Positions 1 to 5,602 of a stretch of 5,663 nt of DNA are shown here, one piece after another. Under the pieces are notes generated by a model, which was given only the letters and a program-made list of their open reading frames with translations, did no database searches and had not been told where the DNA came from. Position 1 is the first letter of the stretch; each line of letters starts with the position of its first letter. The position numbers were made by a program, and so were the translations under genes. The DNA lies in the NCBI GenBank assembly GCA_964524965.1, contig CAZGDY010000105.1, positions 1 through 5,663 of the forward strand, given 5' to 3'. Source of the stretch: Kmv34 sp964524965. Lineage in GTDB: Bacteria; Aerophobota; Aerophobia; Aerophobales; B3-G15.

Positions 1-2192
1 GCGTACCTTGCTCCTGATGATACTATTATCCCTACTTCCTGTGGCGTATTATTTTTCCAGATTGTTTCTTGAGTAGTAATCTTTTGCTCACCAGTAGCTG
101 CCTCTTGAACTATTTGCCTAAGAGTTCCCTTGTATGACATAAACTTTGTATGAGTCCAGCTACTTCTTTTTGCATACGCTGGATCGCCATTAACAATGAT
201 TTTTTGAGATTTATCTTTAAAAACCCTTATATTATCAAGATACTTACCAGCCCATACGTTATATCCAAATTGGTAAGCATTATCTTCATCCCCTCTGCGA
301 TCAGAGCCGTTAAATCCAAAAAAAGGACTGTACGCCTCCATGCCAAAAATAAGCGTAGAGCGGCTTTCAAAGGCATAATTCGAATCACTTAATTTAAGAG
401 GATGTGCTATTTCACTCCAGCCTTTCATCTCGATAACACTTTTTCCCCTTAAGTTAGTAAGGACTGGCTCATTGCCATAAACACTCCATTCTTTTAAATC
501 GGAAAAATCGTCAAAGAACTCAAAGACATCCTTTTCATTACTCTTGCTGTTAACTTCAAAATTCCCATAATAAAGATAGATTTTTGTAGTTTCTTTCATC
601 TGAGGAAGTTTTACCCAGAGTTTTGATGTACCTTCTGGATTCCATTCTTCAATCCAGTAACTAAGCTCAAATAATTTTCCCTTATTTTCAATCACCGCTC
701 GTATATCCTCTCCTTCGAATTGAGCACGGTTATAATTGAAGTTATCAAGCTCCAAGATGATACCAAATTGGTAATTAGATATTTCTATCTGCGTAAAGAT
801 ATTCACGGGTATACGGTATAGATAAGTATTTCCTTGAGTGTCGTGCCAGGTATCTTGCCATAGTGCCAAGGAGGAAAAATCCTGTTCTGTGCTTTTTCCC
901 GGAAGAACTTTTTTTTCATCAACTCTGTTCCAGGTTTTCCATGGTAGACTAATATGTATTATTTCGCTCTCAGGTTTTTGCCATTCAGACCTTACTCTAA
1001 CAGTATTCTCATCTATGACTTCAAGCCATATGTTTCCAATATTACCACAACACCACCCTGGTGTATCTGTTAGTTCGCCTGAAAATATTGATCCATCACC
1101 GTAAAGCATTCCTTCGTGTCGATAATTACCATTTGTCCCAATATAATAGTAGCCATTTCCAGAACCCTCTAAAAAGGCTTCGTGGTTTGAGCCAATTCTA
1201 TCCCACTCTCCGTACCACTTTCCTTCCAGGCTAAATATTTTCCTATTCGGAGAAGGTTCTTCTTTTTCCACTGTTTCCTCAATAGTCGCACTAGATAGTT
1301 TTTTCAATCTAACATTGTCTAATATAATTCCCACATTGTCGCCCCCTGTATGTTTAAAAACGAGGTGACAATCTGTAACATTTGGTACGCTAATCTGACA
1401 ACTGATATTTTTGAAAGGCTCGTTTTTATTTAATGTAAAATCCTTATTATATAACTTATTTAAACTCACATTGACTGTATTGGGACCGCCATACGGATTG
1501 CCGGCCAGGTCGAATTCTAACTCATAAGTACCAGGCTCAAGTTTGAAGATATTTTTTGATTTCAAGGTACCTGCCTTCCTGATGTTACCGTCAAGATCAA
1601 GATATAAACCATTTTCTGGAAAGAAATCATATAAACCATTGCCAATTAAATCAACGCTCCCTTCTGTAACTTCCCAGTTTATAAAACTGGAGTAGTTTAA
1701 AGTACCTTGACCATTATTTTCAGAGTTAAAATTATCATCCAAAATAACAGTAAAAAGTTCTGTATCTGGTCCACTCGCCGGGGGAGAAGTACTTACAGAT
1801 ATATCTTTTTCGGCAACAATTTTTACTTTGTTGCTTTGAGTTAGTATCTCATATCCTCCTGTTGGCCAGTCAGCAAAAAGGCGAAACTCATATTCTCCCT
1901 CATTTTCGGGAGCAGTAAAGAAAAGCTCTCCCTCGATTTTTCCTTCCAAATAATACCATTCTCCATAAAGTTGCTCAGGAGCATCAACGGGAGCAAAAGC
2001 AATCCAATCTTGCAAGTTACCGGGAGTCTTGCGGAATATTAATCTTATTTTATCACCAGGTTTTACCGAGGAGAAAGGAACAATAAGAGTTGGTGCTTCG
2101 TTTTTTATTTCAGCAAAACTGTCTGCCCACCCTGGAATAGTACTTAAAAACACTACAGAACAAACAATAGTTAAGACAAACGATAGTTTCAT
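1..2192 (-). CDS. Large secreted multi-domain protein with DUF2341 domain (C-terminus beyond left edge)
   Basis: The minus-strand frame is open from the ATG at 2192-2190 to the left edge: 730 codons plus two bases, no stop. The ATG is chosen because a strong Shine-Dalgarno site lies 8 bases upstream and a signal peptide follows at once (K2, hydrophobic 3-20, likely cleavage after GWA at 23). Visible domains: about 30-127, Ig-like (PGDKI, DWIAFAP, GEYEFRLF); about 148-298, jelly-roll/lectin-like (WEVTEGSVDLIGNG, GLYLDLDG, GGDNVGIILDNV); about 318-425, a domain I do not recognise, starting GKWYGEWD and holding GWCCGN; about 440-545, DUF2341 (YRIPVNI, EDIRAVIENKG, YWIEEW, WVKLP, IYLYYGN); from 557, FFDDFSDLKEW, the concanavalin-like segment that usually follows DUF2341. 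No catalytic motif is seen. An exported, glycan- or surface-binding role is inferred. The missing C-terminus could hold an anchor or enzyme domain. Reading frame certain, DUF2341 confident, function unknown. Confidence 0.9.
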   Translation of the reverse strand, partial: MKLSFVLTIVCSVVFLSTIPGWADSFAEIKNEAPTLIVPFSSVKPGDKIRLIFRKTPGNLQDWIAFAPVDAPEQLYGEWYYLEGKIEGELFFTAPENEGEYEFRLFADWPTGGYEILTQSNKVKIVAEKDISVSTSPPASGPDTELFTVILDDNFNSENNGQGTLNYSSFINWEVTEGSVDLIGNGLYDFFPENGLYLDLDGNIRKAGTLKSKNIFKLEPGTYELEFDLAGNPYGGPNTVNVSLNKLYNKDFTLNKNEPFKNISCQISVPNVTDCHLVFKHTGGDNVGIILDNVRLKKLSSATIEETVEKEEPSPNRKIFSLEGKWYGEWDRIGSNHEAFLEGSGNGYYYIGTNGNYRHEGMLYGDGSIFSGELTDTPGWCCGNIGNIWLEVIDENTVRVRSEWQKPESEIIHISLPWKTWNRVDEKKVLPGKSTEQDFSSLALWQDTWHDTQGNTYLYRIPVNIFTQIEISNYQFGIILELDNFNYNRAQFEGEDIRAVIENKGKLFELSYWIEEWNPEGTSKLWVKLPQMKETTKIYLYYGNFEVNSKSNEKDVFEFFDDFSDLKEWSVYGNEPVLTNLRGKSVIEMKGWSEIAHPLKLSDSNYAFESRSTLIFGMEAYSPFFGFNGSDRRGDEDNAYQFGYNVWAGKYLDNIRVFKDKSQKIIVNGDPAYAKRSSWTHTKFMSYKGTLRQIVQEAATGEQKITTQETIWKNNTPQEVGIIVSSGARY

Positions 2193-2200
2193 TTTTTTCT

Positions 2201-2210
2201 ACCTCCTTTT
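2201..2210 (-). promoter_or_regulatory. Ribosome binding site of the DUF2341 protein
   Basis: Read on the minus strand this is AAAAGGAGGT, a near-perfect Shine-Dalgarno sequence 8 bases before the ATG at 2192. It decides the start of the gene. Only 25 further bases precede it before the assembly gap, so the promoter is not visible. Confidence 0.9.
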
Positions 2211-2235
2211 TGTTCTTTATGCGCCTGAGACGGAA

Positions 2236-2245
2236 NNNNNNNNNN
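2236..2245. other. Assembly gap (run of 10 N)
   Basis: Ten consecutive Ns mark a scaffold join, and the true gap length is unknown. The promoter region of the secreted protein gene is cut here. Any link between that gene and korC/sucCD depends on the scaffolding being right. Confidence 0.97.
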
Positions 2246-2480
2246 CATCTAACATAAAGAAAAGCAGATTTATTTTTATCTAATTTTACGGCAAAAACGA
2301 TATAACTTATCTTTTCATTATTTTTACTTCTTATCGTTAAATGTAGGTCAAAAGTTAAAATTGTCAAAAATCACTTCGGAAAAGATAAATTACTAAAACT
2401 CTTATAGTTGGCTCATAAATAAGCCAATGAGATGAAAAAATACTAATAATTACTTTCGGAAATATTAAGGAGTAGAATTT

Positions 2481-2530
2481 AGGGATATTTTAGGGGATTC
2501 AAAATAAAGGGGTTATAAGATAAAGGGGTC
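2481..2530 (-). terminator. Possible Rho-utilisation (C-rich, G-poor) tract after korC
   Basis: In the korC transcript sense this 50-base stretch has 16 C and 2 G, with CCCC blocks spaced 16 bases apart, in an otherwise AT-rich region. It starts about 47 bases past the korC stop. C-rich, G-poor, unstructured RNA is the known hallmark of Rho loading sites. With no hairpin terminator nearby, Rho-dependent termination is a reasonable but unproven inference. The plus strand could equally be described as four G-runs. Confidence 0.25.
2504..2529 (+). repeat. Direct repeat ATAAAGGGGT x2
   Basis: The 10-mer ATAAAGGGGT occurs at 2504-2513 and 2520-2529, start to start 16 bases. A looser TAGGGGAT lies a further 16 bases upstream (2491-2498). 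AAAGGGGTC-type words occur in REP-like elements of some bacteria, but no palindromic partner (GACCCC) is present here, so I do not call a mobile element. Confidence 0.5.
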
Positions 2531-2576
2531 AATTTTTAATAATCGAGCTTAACTTATTGATTAAGGATTGCTAATT

Positions 2577-3140
2577 TTAAATTAAAAGTTTTGACTTTTG
2601 AGCCTTTAGTCCGATTTTAAATCCTACTTCTAAAGCCTTTTTATTTAACTTCTTTGTCCCTTGAGGAGCGTAAGATGAAACAGCTTTTCTTGCCGCCTTT
2701 TGAGAAACTACTTTAGTAATCTCGGTAATTACTCCTAAAGCCAGGATGTTAGTTGCTATAGTTTTGCCCAGTTTTTTCTTAGCTAATTTAGCAAGAGGAA
2801 GAGGAATAATTTTTGTTGCAGAACTATTTTCCACTCTTTTTACCCGGGAAGAATCAACTATTAGAATTCCTTCTTTCTTTAAATCAAAACAATATTTATC
2901 GCAAGACTCCTGAGTAAGGGCTAATAAAAGATCCGGATGAGCAACTTTAGGGTATCCGATGTAATCCTGGCTTATTATTACCTCAGATTTGCTGGCGCCA
3001 CCTCGGGCTTCTGGACCATAACTTTGAGTTTGTACAACATTTTTTTGGTCATAAACTGCTGCTTTAGCCAAGATCAAACCAGCCAGGATTAAACCCTGGC
3101 CTCCTGCTCCGCTTAATCTCAACTCGTACTTATCTCTCAT
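2577..3140 (-). CDS. korC: 2-oxoglutarate:ferredoxin oxidoreductase, gamma subunit (KorC)
   Basis: A 187-residue protein, the usual length for a stand-alone gamma subunit of 2-oxoacid:ferredoxin oxidoreductases. The family oxidatively decarboxylates a 2-oxoacid to its acyl-CoA with reduction of ferredoxin, in the cytoplasm, as an alpha/beta/gamma(/delta) complex; the gamma domain helps with CoA binding and assembly. Visible signatures are the N-terminal glycine-rich SGAGGQG (10-16), QSYGPEARGGASKSEVIIS (39-57) and the HPDLLLALTQES segment (68-79). The QSYGPEARGGAS form fits KorC better than pyruvate PorG, but the substrate is inferred. The start is supported by an AAGGA site 8 bases upstream and an in-frame TAA directly before the ATG. 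The alpha, beta and ferredoxin-like partners are not next to it: upstream is a divergent promoter region, downstream is non-coding. The neighbouring sucCD uses succinyl-CoA, which supports the 2-oxoglutarate assignment. Confidence 0.9.
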   Translation of the reverse strand: MRDKYELRLSGAGGQGLILAGLILAKAAVYDQKNVVQTQSYGPEARGGASKSEVIISQDYIGYPKVAHPDLLLALTQESCDKYCFDLKKEGILIVDSSRVKRVENSSATKIIPLPLAKLAKKKLGKTIATNILALGVITEITKVVSQKAARKAVSSYAPQGTKKLNKKALEVGFKIGLKAQKSKLLI

Positions 3141-3148
3141 TTATCTTT

Positions 3149-3153
3149 TCCTT
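3149..3153 (-). promoter_or_regulatory. Ribosome binding site of korC
   Basis: AAGGA on the minus strand, 8 bases before the korC ATG at 3140. It is moderate in strength but well placed. Confidence 0.6.
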
Positions 3154-3183
3154 TTCTAAGGTGTCTTGTTTTATTTTTTTGCC

Positions 3184-3192
3184 TCTTGCTCT
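3184..3192 (+). repeat. TCTTGCTCT copy 1 (korC leader)
   Basis: First of three copies of this 9-mer. It lies in the predicted korC 5' untranslated region, about 50 bases downstream of the expected transcription start, in the same orientation as the copy at 3289-3297. Confidence 0.6.
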
Positions 3193-3225
3193 GATATATT
3201 TTTTAATCTTAGGATTATGCTTCCC

Positions 3226-3255
3226 TTGACTAATATATTATATATTATACATTAT
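3226..3255 (+). promoter_or_regulatory. Weak candidate promoter toward sucC, overlapping the korC promoter
   Basis: TTGACT (3226-3231, five of six consensus matches) faces right. Possible -10 boxes are TACATT (3248-3253, 16-base spacer) or CATTAT (3250-3255, 18-base spacer), each four of six. It would overlap the korC promoter in the facing orientation and give sucC a leader of over 300 bases that includes the hairpin at 3289-3325. AT-richness makes chance matches likely. Confidence 0.25.
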
Positions 3256-3256
3256 A
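3236..3256 (-). repeat. Tandem 7-bp repeat TATAAT(G/A) x3
   Basis: On the minus strand three perfect TATAAT hexamers follow each other in 7-bp steps, starting at 3256, 3249 and 3242 (TATAATG, TATAATA, TATAATA). A further TATAAT lies at 3266-3261. The first of the three is the -10 box of the korC promoter; the others may offer alternative melting points or start sites. Confidence 0.75.
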
Positions 3257-3278
3257 CAATATTATATAATCTTGTCAA
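3251..3278 (-). promoter_or_regulatory. korC promoter, consensus sigma70-type
   Basis: The minus strand reads TTGACA (3278-3273), a 16-base spacer, then TATAAT (3256-3251). Both boxes match the vegetative sigma-factor consensus perfectly. Transcription should start near 3244, leaving a leader of about 104 bases before the korC ATG. An inverted repeat lies just upstream of the -35 box, and an opposite-facing TTGACT lies at 3226-3231, so the region may be regulated. Confidence 0.8.
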
Positions 3279-3288
3279 GAATGAATTG

Positions 3289-3325
3289 TCTTGCTCTTGA
3301 GAACAGTGAAAGCAGGAGAGCAAGA
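3289..3325. repeat. Inverted repeat TCTTGCTCT / AGAGCAAGA
   Basis: A perfect 9-bp inverted repeat: TCTTGCTCT at 3289-3297 and AGAGCAAGA at 3317-3325, separated by 19 bases. It lies 10 bases upstream of the korC -35 box and would be in a long sucC leader. With the third copy at 3184-3192 it may be an operator for a DNA-binding regulator, or an RNA hairpin in the sucC leader. There is no good T-tract after it, so it does not look like a terminator. Confidence 0.6.
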
Positions 3326-3573
3326 TTTACCAAAAAAAAAATATTTCTTTTCTTCTCTGTTTTTAGGAGTATGGAAAGGATAAAAATAACCTAAAGCTAA
3401 TTCCGAAGTAAATCGCCTAATATTAGATAAGAAAAGATTAATTTTAATAATTTCTGAAAAGTCAAATAAAAGTTCAAAAACTGCCCAATTTATAAAAACG
3501 CAATGAAAACTTGCAGGATAAGAAAGAGAAAAAGATGATCGGTCTAAGGGGGAAAAATTACAAGGAAAAGGTT

Positions 3574-3577
3574 GGAG
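3574..3577 (+). promoter_or_regulatory. Ribosome binding site of sucC
   Basis: GGAG, 4 bases before the ATG at 3582. The spacing is short but usable. The translated start MRLCEYQAYEIF matches the usual SucC N-terminus (M-x-L-x-E-Y-Q-A), which fixes the start codon independently. Confidence 0.55.
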
Positions 3578-3581
3578 AAAA

Positions 3582-4721
3582 ATGAGATTATGCGAATATC
3601 AAGCCTACGAGATTTTTTCCTATTACGGTATTCCCATTGCTAAAGGAAGGGTGGCTAACAATTCCCAGGAAGCAGCTAAGATTACTGAGGAGCTGAGAGG
3701 TCCGGTGGCAATAAAGATTCAGGTTCCCCTGGGAGAAAGAGGGAAGGGGAGAGGAATAAGATTTGCTTCTACTTCCCAAGAGACTTATTATTTAGCTAAG
3801 AAAATGTTGAACTCCAGGTTTAAAGGGAAAGTGGTGAAAAAAATTTTTGTTCAGGAGAAGGTGGATATTGATAAAGAGTATTATTTGGGAGTTACTTTAG
3901 CCCGGGAAAAGAAAAAAGCGGTAGTGATGACCGCTGTGAGTGGGGGAATAGAGATCGAAAGAATAGCTAAGATAAACCCCCTAAGCATTTTTAAGGAATA
4001 TGTTCATCCTGAAATAGGGTTTAGAAACTATCAGGCAAGGAAATTAGCCCTGGGTATGTGTAAAAGGGAAAAAAAATTAGTGATGAAAACCAGCACTGTT
4101 TTAAAATCCCTTTATAAACTTTTCGAAGAAAAGGATTGTTACTTGGCTGAGATAAACCCCTGGGCTCTTACTTCGGAAGGAAAACTATTAGCTCTTGATG
4201 CTAAAATCATTCTTGATGATAATGCTCTTTATAGACACTCTGAATTTACCTTTTCTCAGGAGAGGGAAGGGGAAGATATTTTAGAGACCAGAGCTCGAAA
4301 TAAAGGATTAAGTTACCTAAGGTTTAAGGGAGATATTGGTTGTGTAGTTAATGGCGCTGGCCTGGCTATGGCCACCTTGGATTTAATTAAGGCCTGTGAG
4401 ATGGAACCGGCAAATTTCTTAGATATTGGAGGAGGTGCCAGAAGCAATAAAGTTAAGGAGGCTCTTGATATTGTTTTTTCCGATAAAAGAACAAAAGGGA
4501 TCTTAATAAATATCTTTGGAGGAATTACCCGCTGTGATTTAGTAGCTAAAGGATTAAAGAAAAGTATTTTGGAACACCAGACAAATATTCCTTTGGTTAT
4601 AAGACTTTCAGGAACAGCTAAAAAAGAAGGGAGAAAAGAACTAGAGAATATTACGGGAGTTACTTTAACTGATACGATGGATGAGGCAGCCAAGAGATTG
4701 ATGGAGATGTTTAAAAAATGA
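3582..4721 (+). CDS. sucC: Succinyl-CoA ligase (ADP/GDP-forming), beta subunit
   Basis: A 379-residue cytoplasmic protein, slightly shorter than E. coli SucC (388). With SucD it interconverts succinyl-CoA + NDP + phosphate and succinate + CoA + NTP. Residues 1-230 form the ATP-grasp nucleotide-binding part: N-terminal LCEYQAYEIF, K45, loop GERGKGRG (51-58), SGGIEIERIA (120-129), EINPW (190-194) and LDAK (205-208). N192 and D206 occupy the metal-ligand positions, with the same 14-residue spacing as in E. coli. Residues 245-379 form the C-terminal CoA-ligase domain with NGAGLAMATLDLIK (257-270), PANFLDIGGGA (276-286) and NIFGGITRCDLVA (310-322). The usual loop GGRGKAGG is changed to GERGKGRG, an odd feature. 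The stop overlaps the sucD start by ATGA. ADP or GDP preference cannot be read from the sequence. Confidence 0.95.
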   Translation: MRLCEYQAYEIFSYYGIPIAKGRVANNSQEAAKITEELRGPVAIKIQVPLGERGKGRGIRFASTSQETYYLAKKMLNSRFKGKVVKKIFVQEKVDIDKEYYLGVTLAREKKKAVVMTAVSGGIEIERIAKINPLSIFKEYVHPEIGFRNYQARKLALGMCKREKKLVMKTSTVLKSLYKLFEEKDCYLAEINPWALTSEGKLLALDAKIILDDNALYRHSEFTFSQEREGEDILETRARNKGLSYLRFKGDIGCVVNGAGLAMATLDLIKACEMEPANFLDIGGGARSNKVKEALDIVFSDKRTKGILINIFGGITRCDLVAKGLKKSILEHQTNIPLVIRLSGTAKKEGRKELENITGVTLTDTMDEAAKRLMEMFKK

Positions 4722-5602
4722 GCATTTTAATAAATTCCCAAACTACTGTTTTAGTGCAAGGAATAACAGGGAAAGAGGGAAGCTTTCATACTAAAAAAAT
4801 GTTAGAGTATGGGACAAGGATAGTGGCCGGCGTGACTCCGGGAAGGGGAGGGGAAAAAATGGAGGGAGTTGAGATTTATGAGACGGTAGAGGAGGCAGTA
4901 AAAAAAACCCAAGCCAATACTTCTATAATTTTTGTTCCAGCTAAGTTTGCTATAGATGCTCTTTATGAGGCTGTAAACGGAGGTGTAAACCTCGTTATTT
5001 GCATTACCGAAGGAATACCTTTCCAGGATATGATTAAAGTTTACCACTATGCCAAAGTAAAAAATGTAAGATTAATTGGTCCTAACTGCCCAGGGCTTAT
5101 CAATCCCGGAGAGGTTAAGGTAGGAATAATGCCTGTTGATATTTACCAAAAAGGGACCATAGGAGTAGTTTCTAGAAGTGGAACTCTTACTTATGAAGTG
5201 GTTAGTAATTTAACTAAAAAGAATTTTGGTCAATCCACCTGCGTGGGTATTGGGGGTGACCCGGTGATTTGCTCCTCTTTTGTTGATATTTTAACTCTTT
5301 TCGAAAAGGACTCCTTTACTAAGGGTATAGTACTTATCGGAGAGATTGGAGGAGATGAAGAGGAAGAGGCCGCAAAATTTATCCATTCCCAGATGAAAAA
5401 ACCCGTAGTGGTTTTTATAGCTGGAAAAACCGCTCCTCAGGAAACAAGAATGGGACACGCCGGAGCAATAATTTCTGGGGGGAAAGGTACGGCTGAGGAA
5501 AAAATTAAAGCGTTTGAAAAAGCTTCAATTCCTGTGGCTCCAACTCCTCAAGAGGTACCGGAGCTTTTAAGAAAGGAGCTTTCAAGAAAGAAAATTTCAT
5601 GA
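4718..5602 (+). CDS. sucD: Succinyl-CoA ligase (ADP/GDP-forming), alpha subunit
   Basis: A 294-residue protein, close to E. coli SucD (289). It binds CoA and carries the histidine phosphorylated during catalysis. The N-terminal Rossmann CoA-binding domain shows VLVQGITGKEG (11-21), GVTPGRGG (38-45) and IGPNCPG (120-126), with C124 at the conserved CoA-contact cysteine. SRSGTLTYE (152-160) and GIGGDPV (177-183) follow. The phosphohistidine is H247 in MGHAGAI, and E209 in GEIGG matches the glutamate that contacts it. All key residues are present, so the subunit should be active. Its ATG overlaps the sucC stop by 4 bases, and a GGAG inside the sucC end (4703-4706) lies 11 bases upstream, so translation is probably coupled, suiting a 1:1 complex. 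Downstream it overlaps the next gene in the same way. Confidence 0.97.
   Translation: MSILINSQTTVLVQGITGKEGSFHTKKMLEYGTRIVAGVTPGRGGEKMEGVEIYETVEEAVKKTQANTSIIFVPAKFAIDALYEAVNGGVNLVICITEGIPFQDMIKVYHYAKVKNVRLIGPNCPGLINPGEVKVGIMPVDIYQKGTIGVVSRSGTLTYEVVSNLTKKNFGQSTCVGIGGDPVICSSFVDILTLFEKDSFTKGIVLIGEIGGDEEEEAAKFIHSQMKKPVVVFIAGKTAPQETRMGHAGAIISGGKGTAEEKIKAFEKASIPVAPTPQEVPELLRKELSRKKIS

Larger units (their letters stand above)
2246..2576. other. Non-coding AT-rich region downstream of korC
   Basis: No believable gene is seen on either strand in these 331 bases; the short open frames are AT-rich and have no ribosome site. Features present are a 7-bp inverted repeat (AACGATA 2296-2302, TATCGTT 2332-2338), a 6-bp hairpin (TTGGCT 2408-2413, AGCCAA 2422-2427), two related words (ACTTCGGAAA 2373-2382 and ACTTTCGGAAA 2452-2462), and evenly spaced G-runs at 2482-2528. 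None of the hairpins is followed by a T-tract, so no intrinsic terminator is apparent for korC. Confidence 0.7.
3141..3581. other. Divergent korC/sucC intergenic region
   Basis: These 441 bases lie between the divergent korC and sucC starts. They hold a consensus promoter for korC, a TATAAT tandem array, three copies of TCTTGCTCT and a very AT-rich imperfect palindrome bounded by CTTGAC (3225-3230) and GTCAAG (3274-3279). From about 3330 to 3570 I see only purine-rich sequence with no convincing gene, RNA or promoter. This length is more than a simple pair of promoters needs. Confidence 0.75.

Noticed and set aside
150..392. Plus-strand open frame of 80 codons
   Set aside because: It lies opposite the well-supported secreted protein gene, has no ribosome site and gives a sequence without domain character.
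838..1104. Plus-strand open frame of 88 codons
   Set aside because: Antisense shadow of the secreted protein gene, with no ribosome site.
2029..2367. Open frames on both strands across the N run
   Set aside because: They read through unknown bases, overlap the true gene start or AT-rich non-coding DNA, and have no start signals.
2408..2427. Hairpin TTGGCT/AGCCAA as the korC terminator
   Set aside because: The stem is only 6 bp, is about 150 bases past the korC stop, and lacks a T-tract in the korC direction.
2504..2530. End of a REP-like or transposon element (AAAGGGGTC word)
   Set aside because: No inverted partner, transposase or target duplication is present in the window.
2246..2576. 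Riboswitch, tRNA or small RNA in the region after the gap
   Set aside because: No conserved core, cloverleaf or G/C-rich structure can be seen; the inverted repeats are short and A/T-rich, at the level expected by chance.
3289..3325. Intrinsic terminator
   Set aside because: The 9-bp stem has a 19-base loop and no T-tract directly after it on either strand, so an operator or leader hairpin fits better.
3281..3394. Plus-strand small open frame of 37 codons (starts MNCLALENSE) across the inverted repeat
   Set aside because: There is no Shine-Dalgarno site before its ATG. The inner ATG at 3371 has AGGAG only one base away. It reads through a ten-A run, and nothing shows that it is translated.
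4313..5047. Minus-strand open frames inside sucC and sucD
   Set aside because: Shadows of two strongly conserved enzyme genes. The same applies to the minus-strand frame at 3588-3779.
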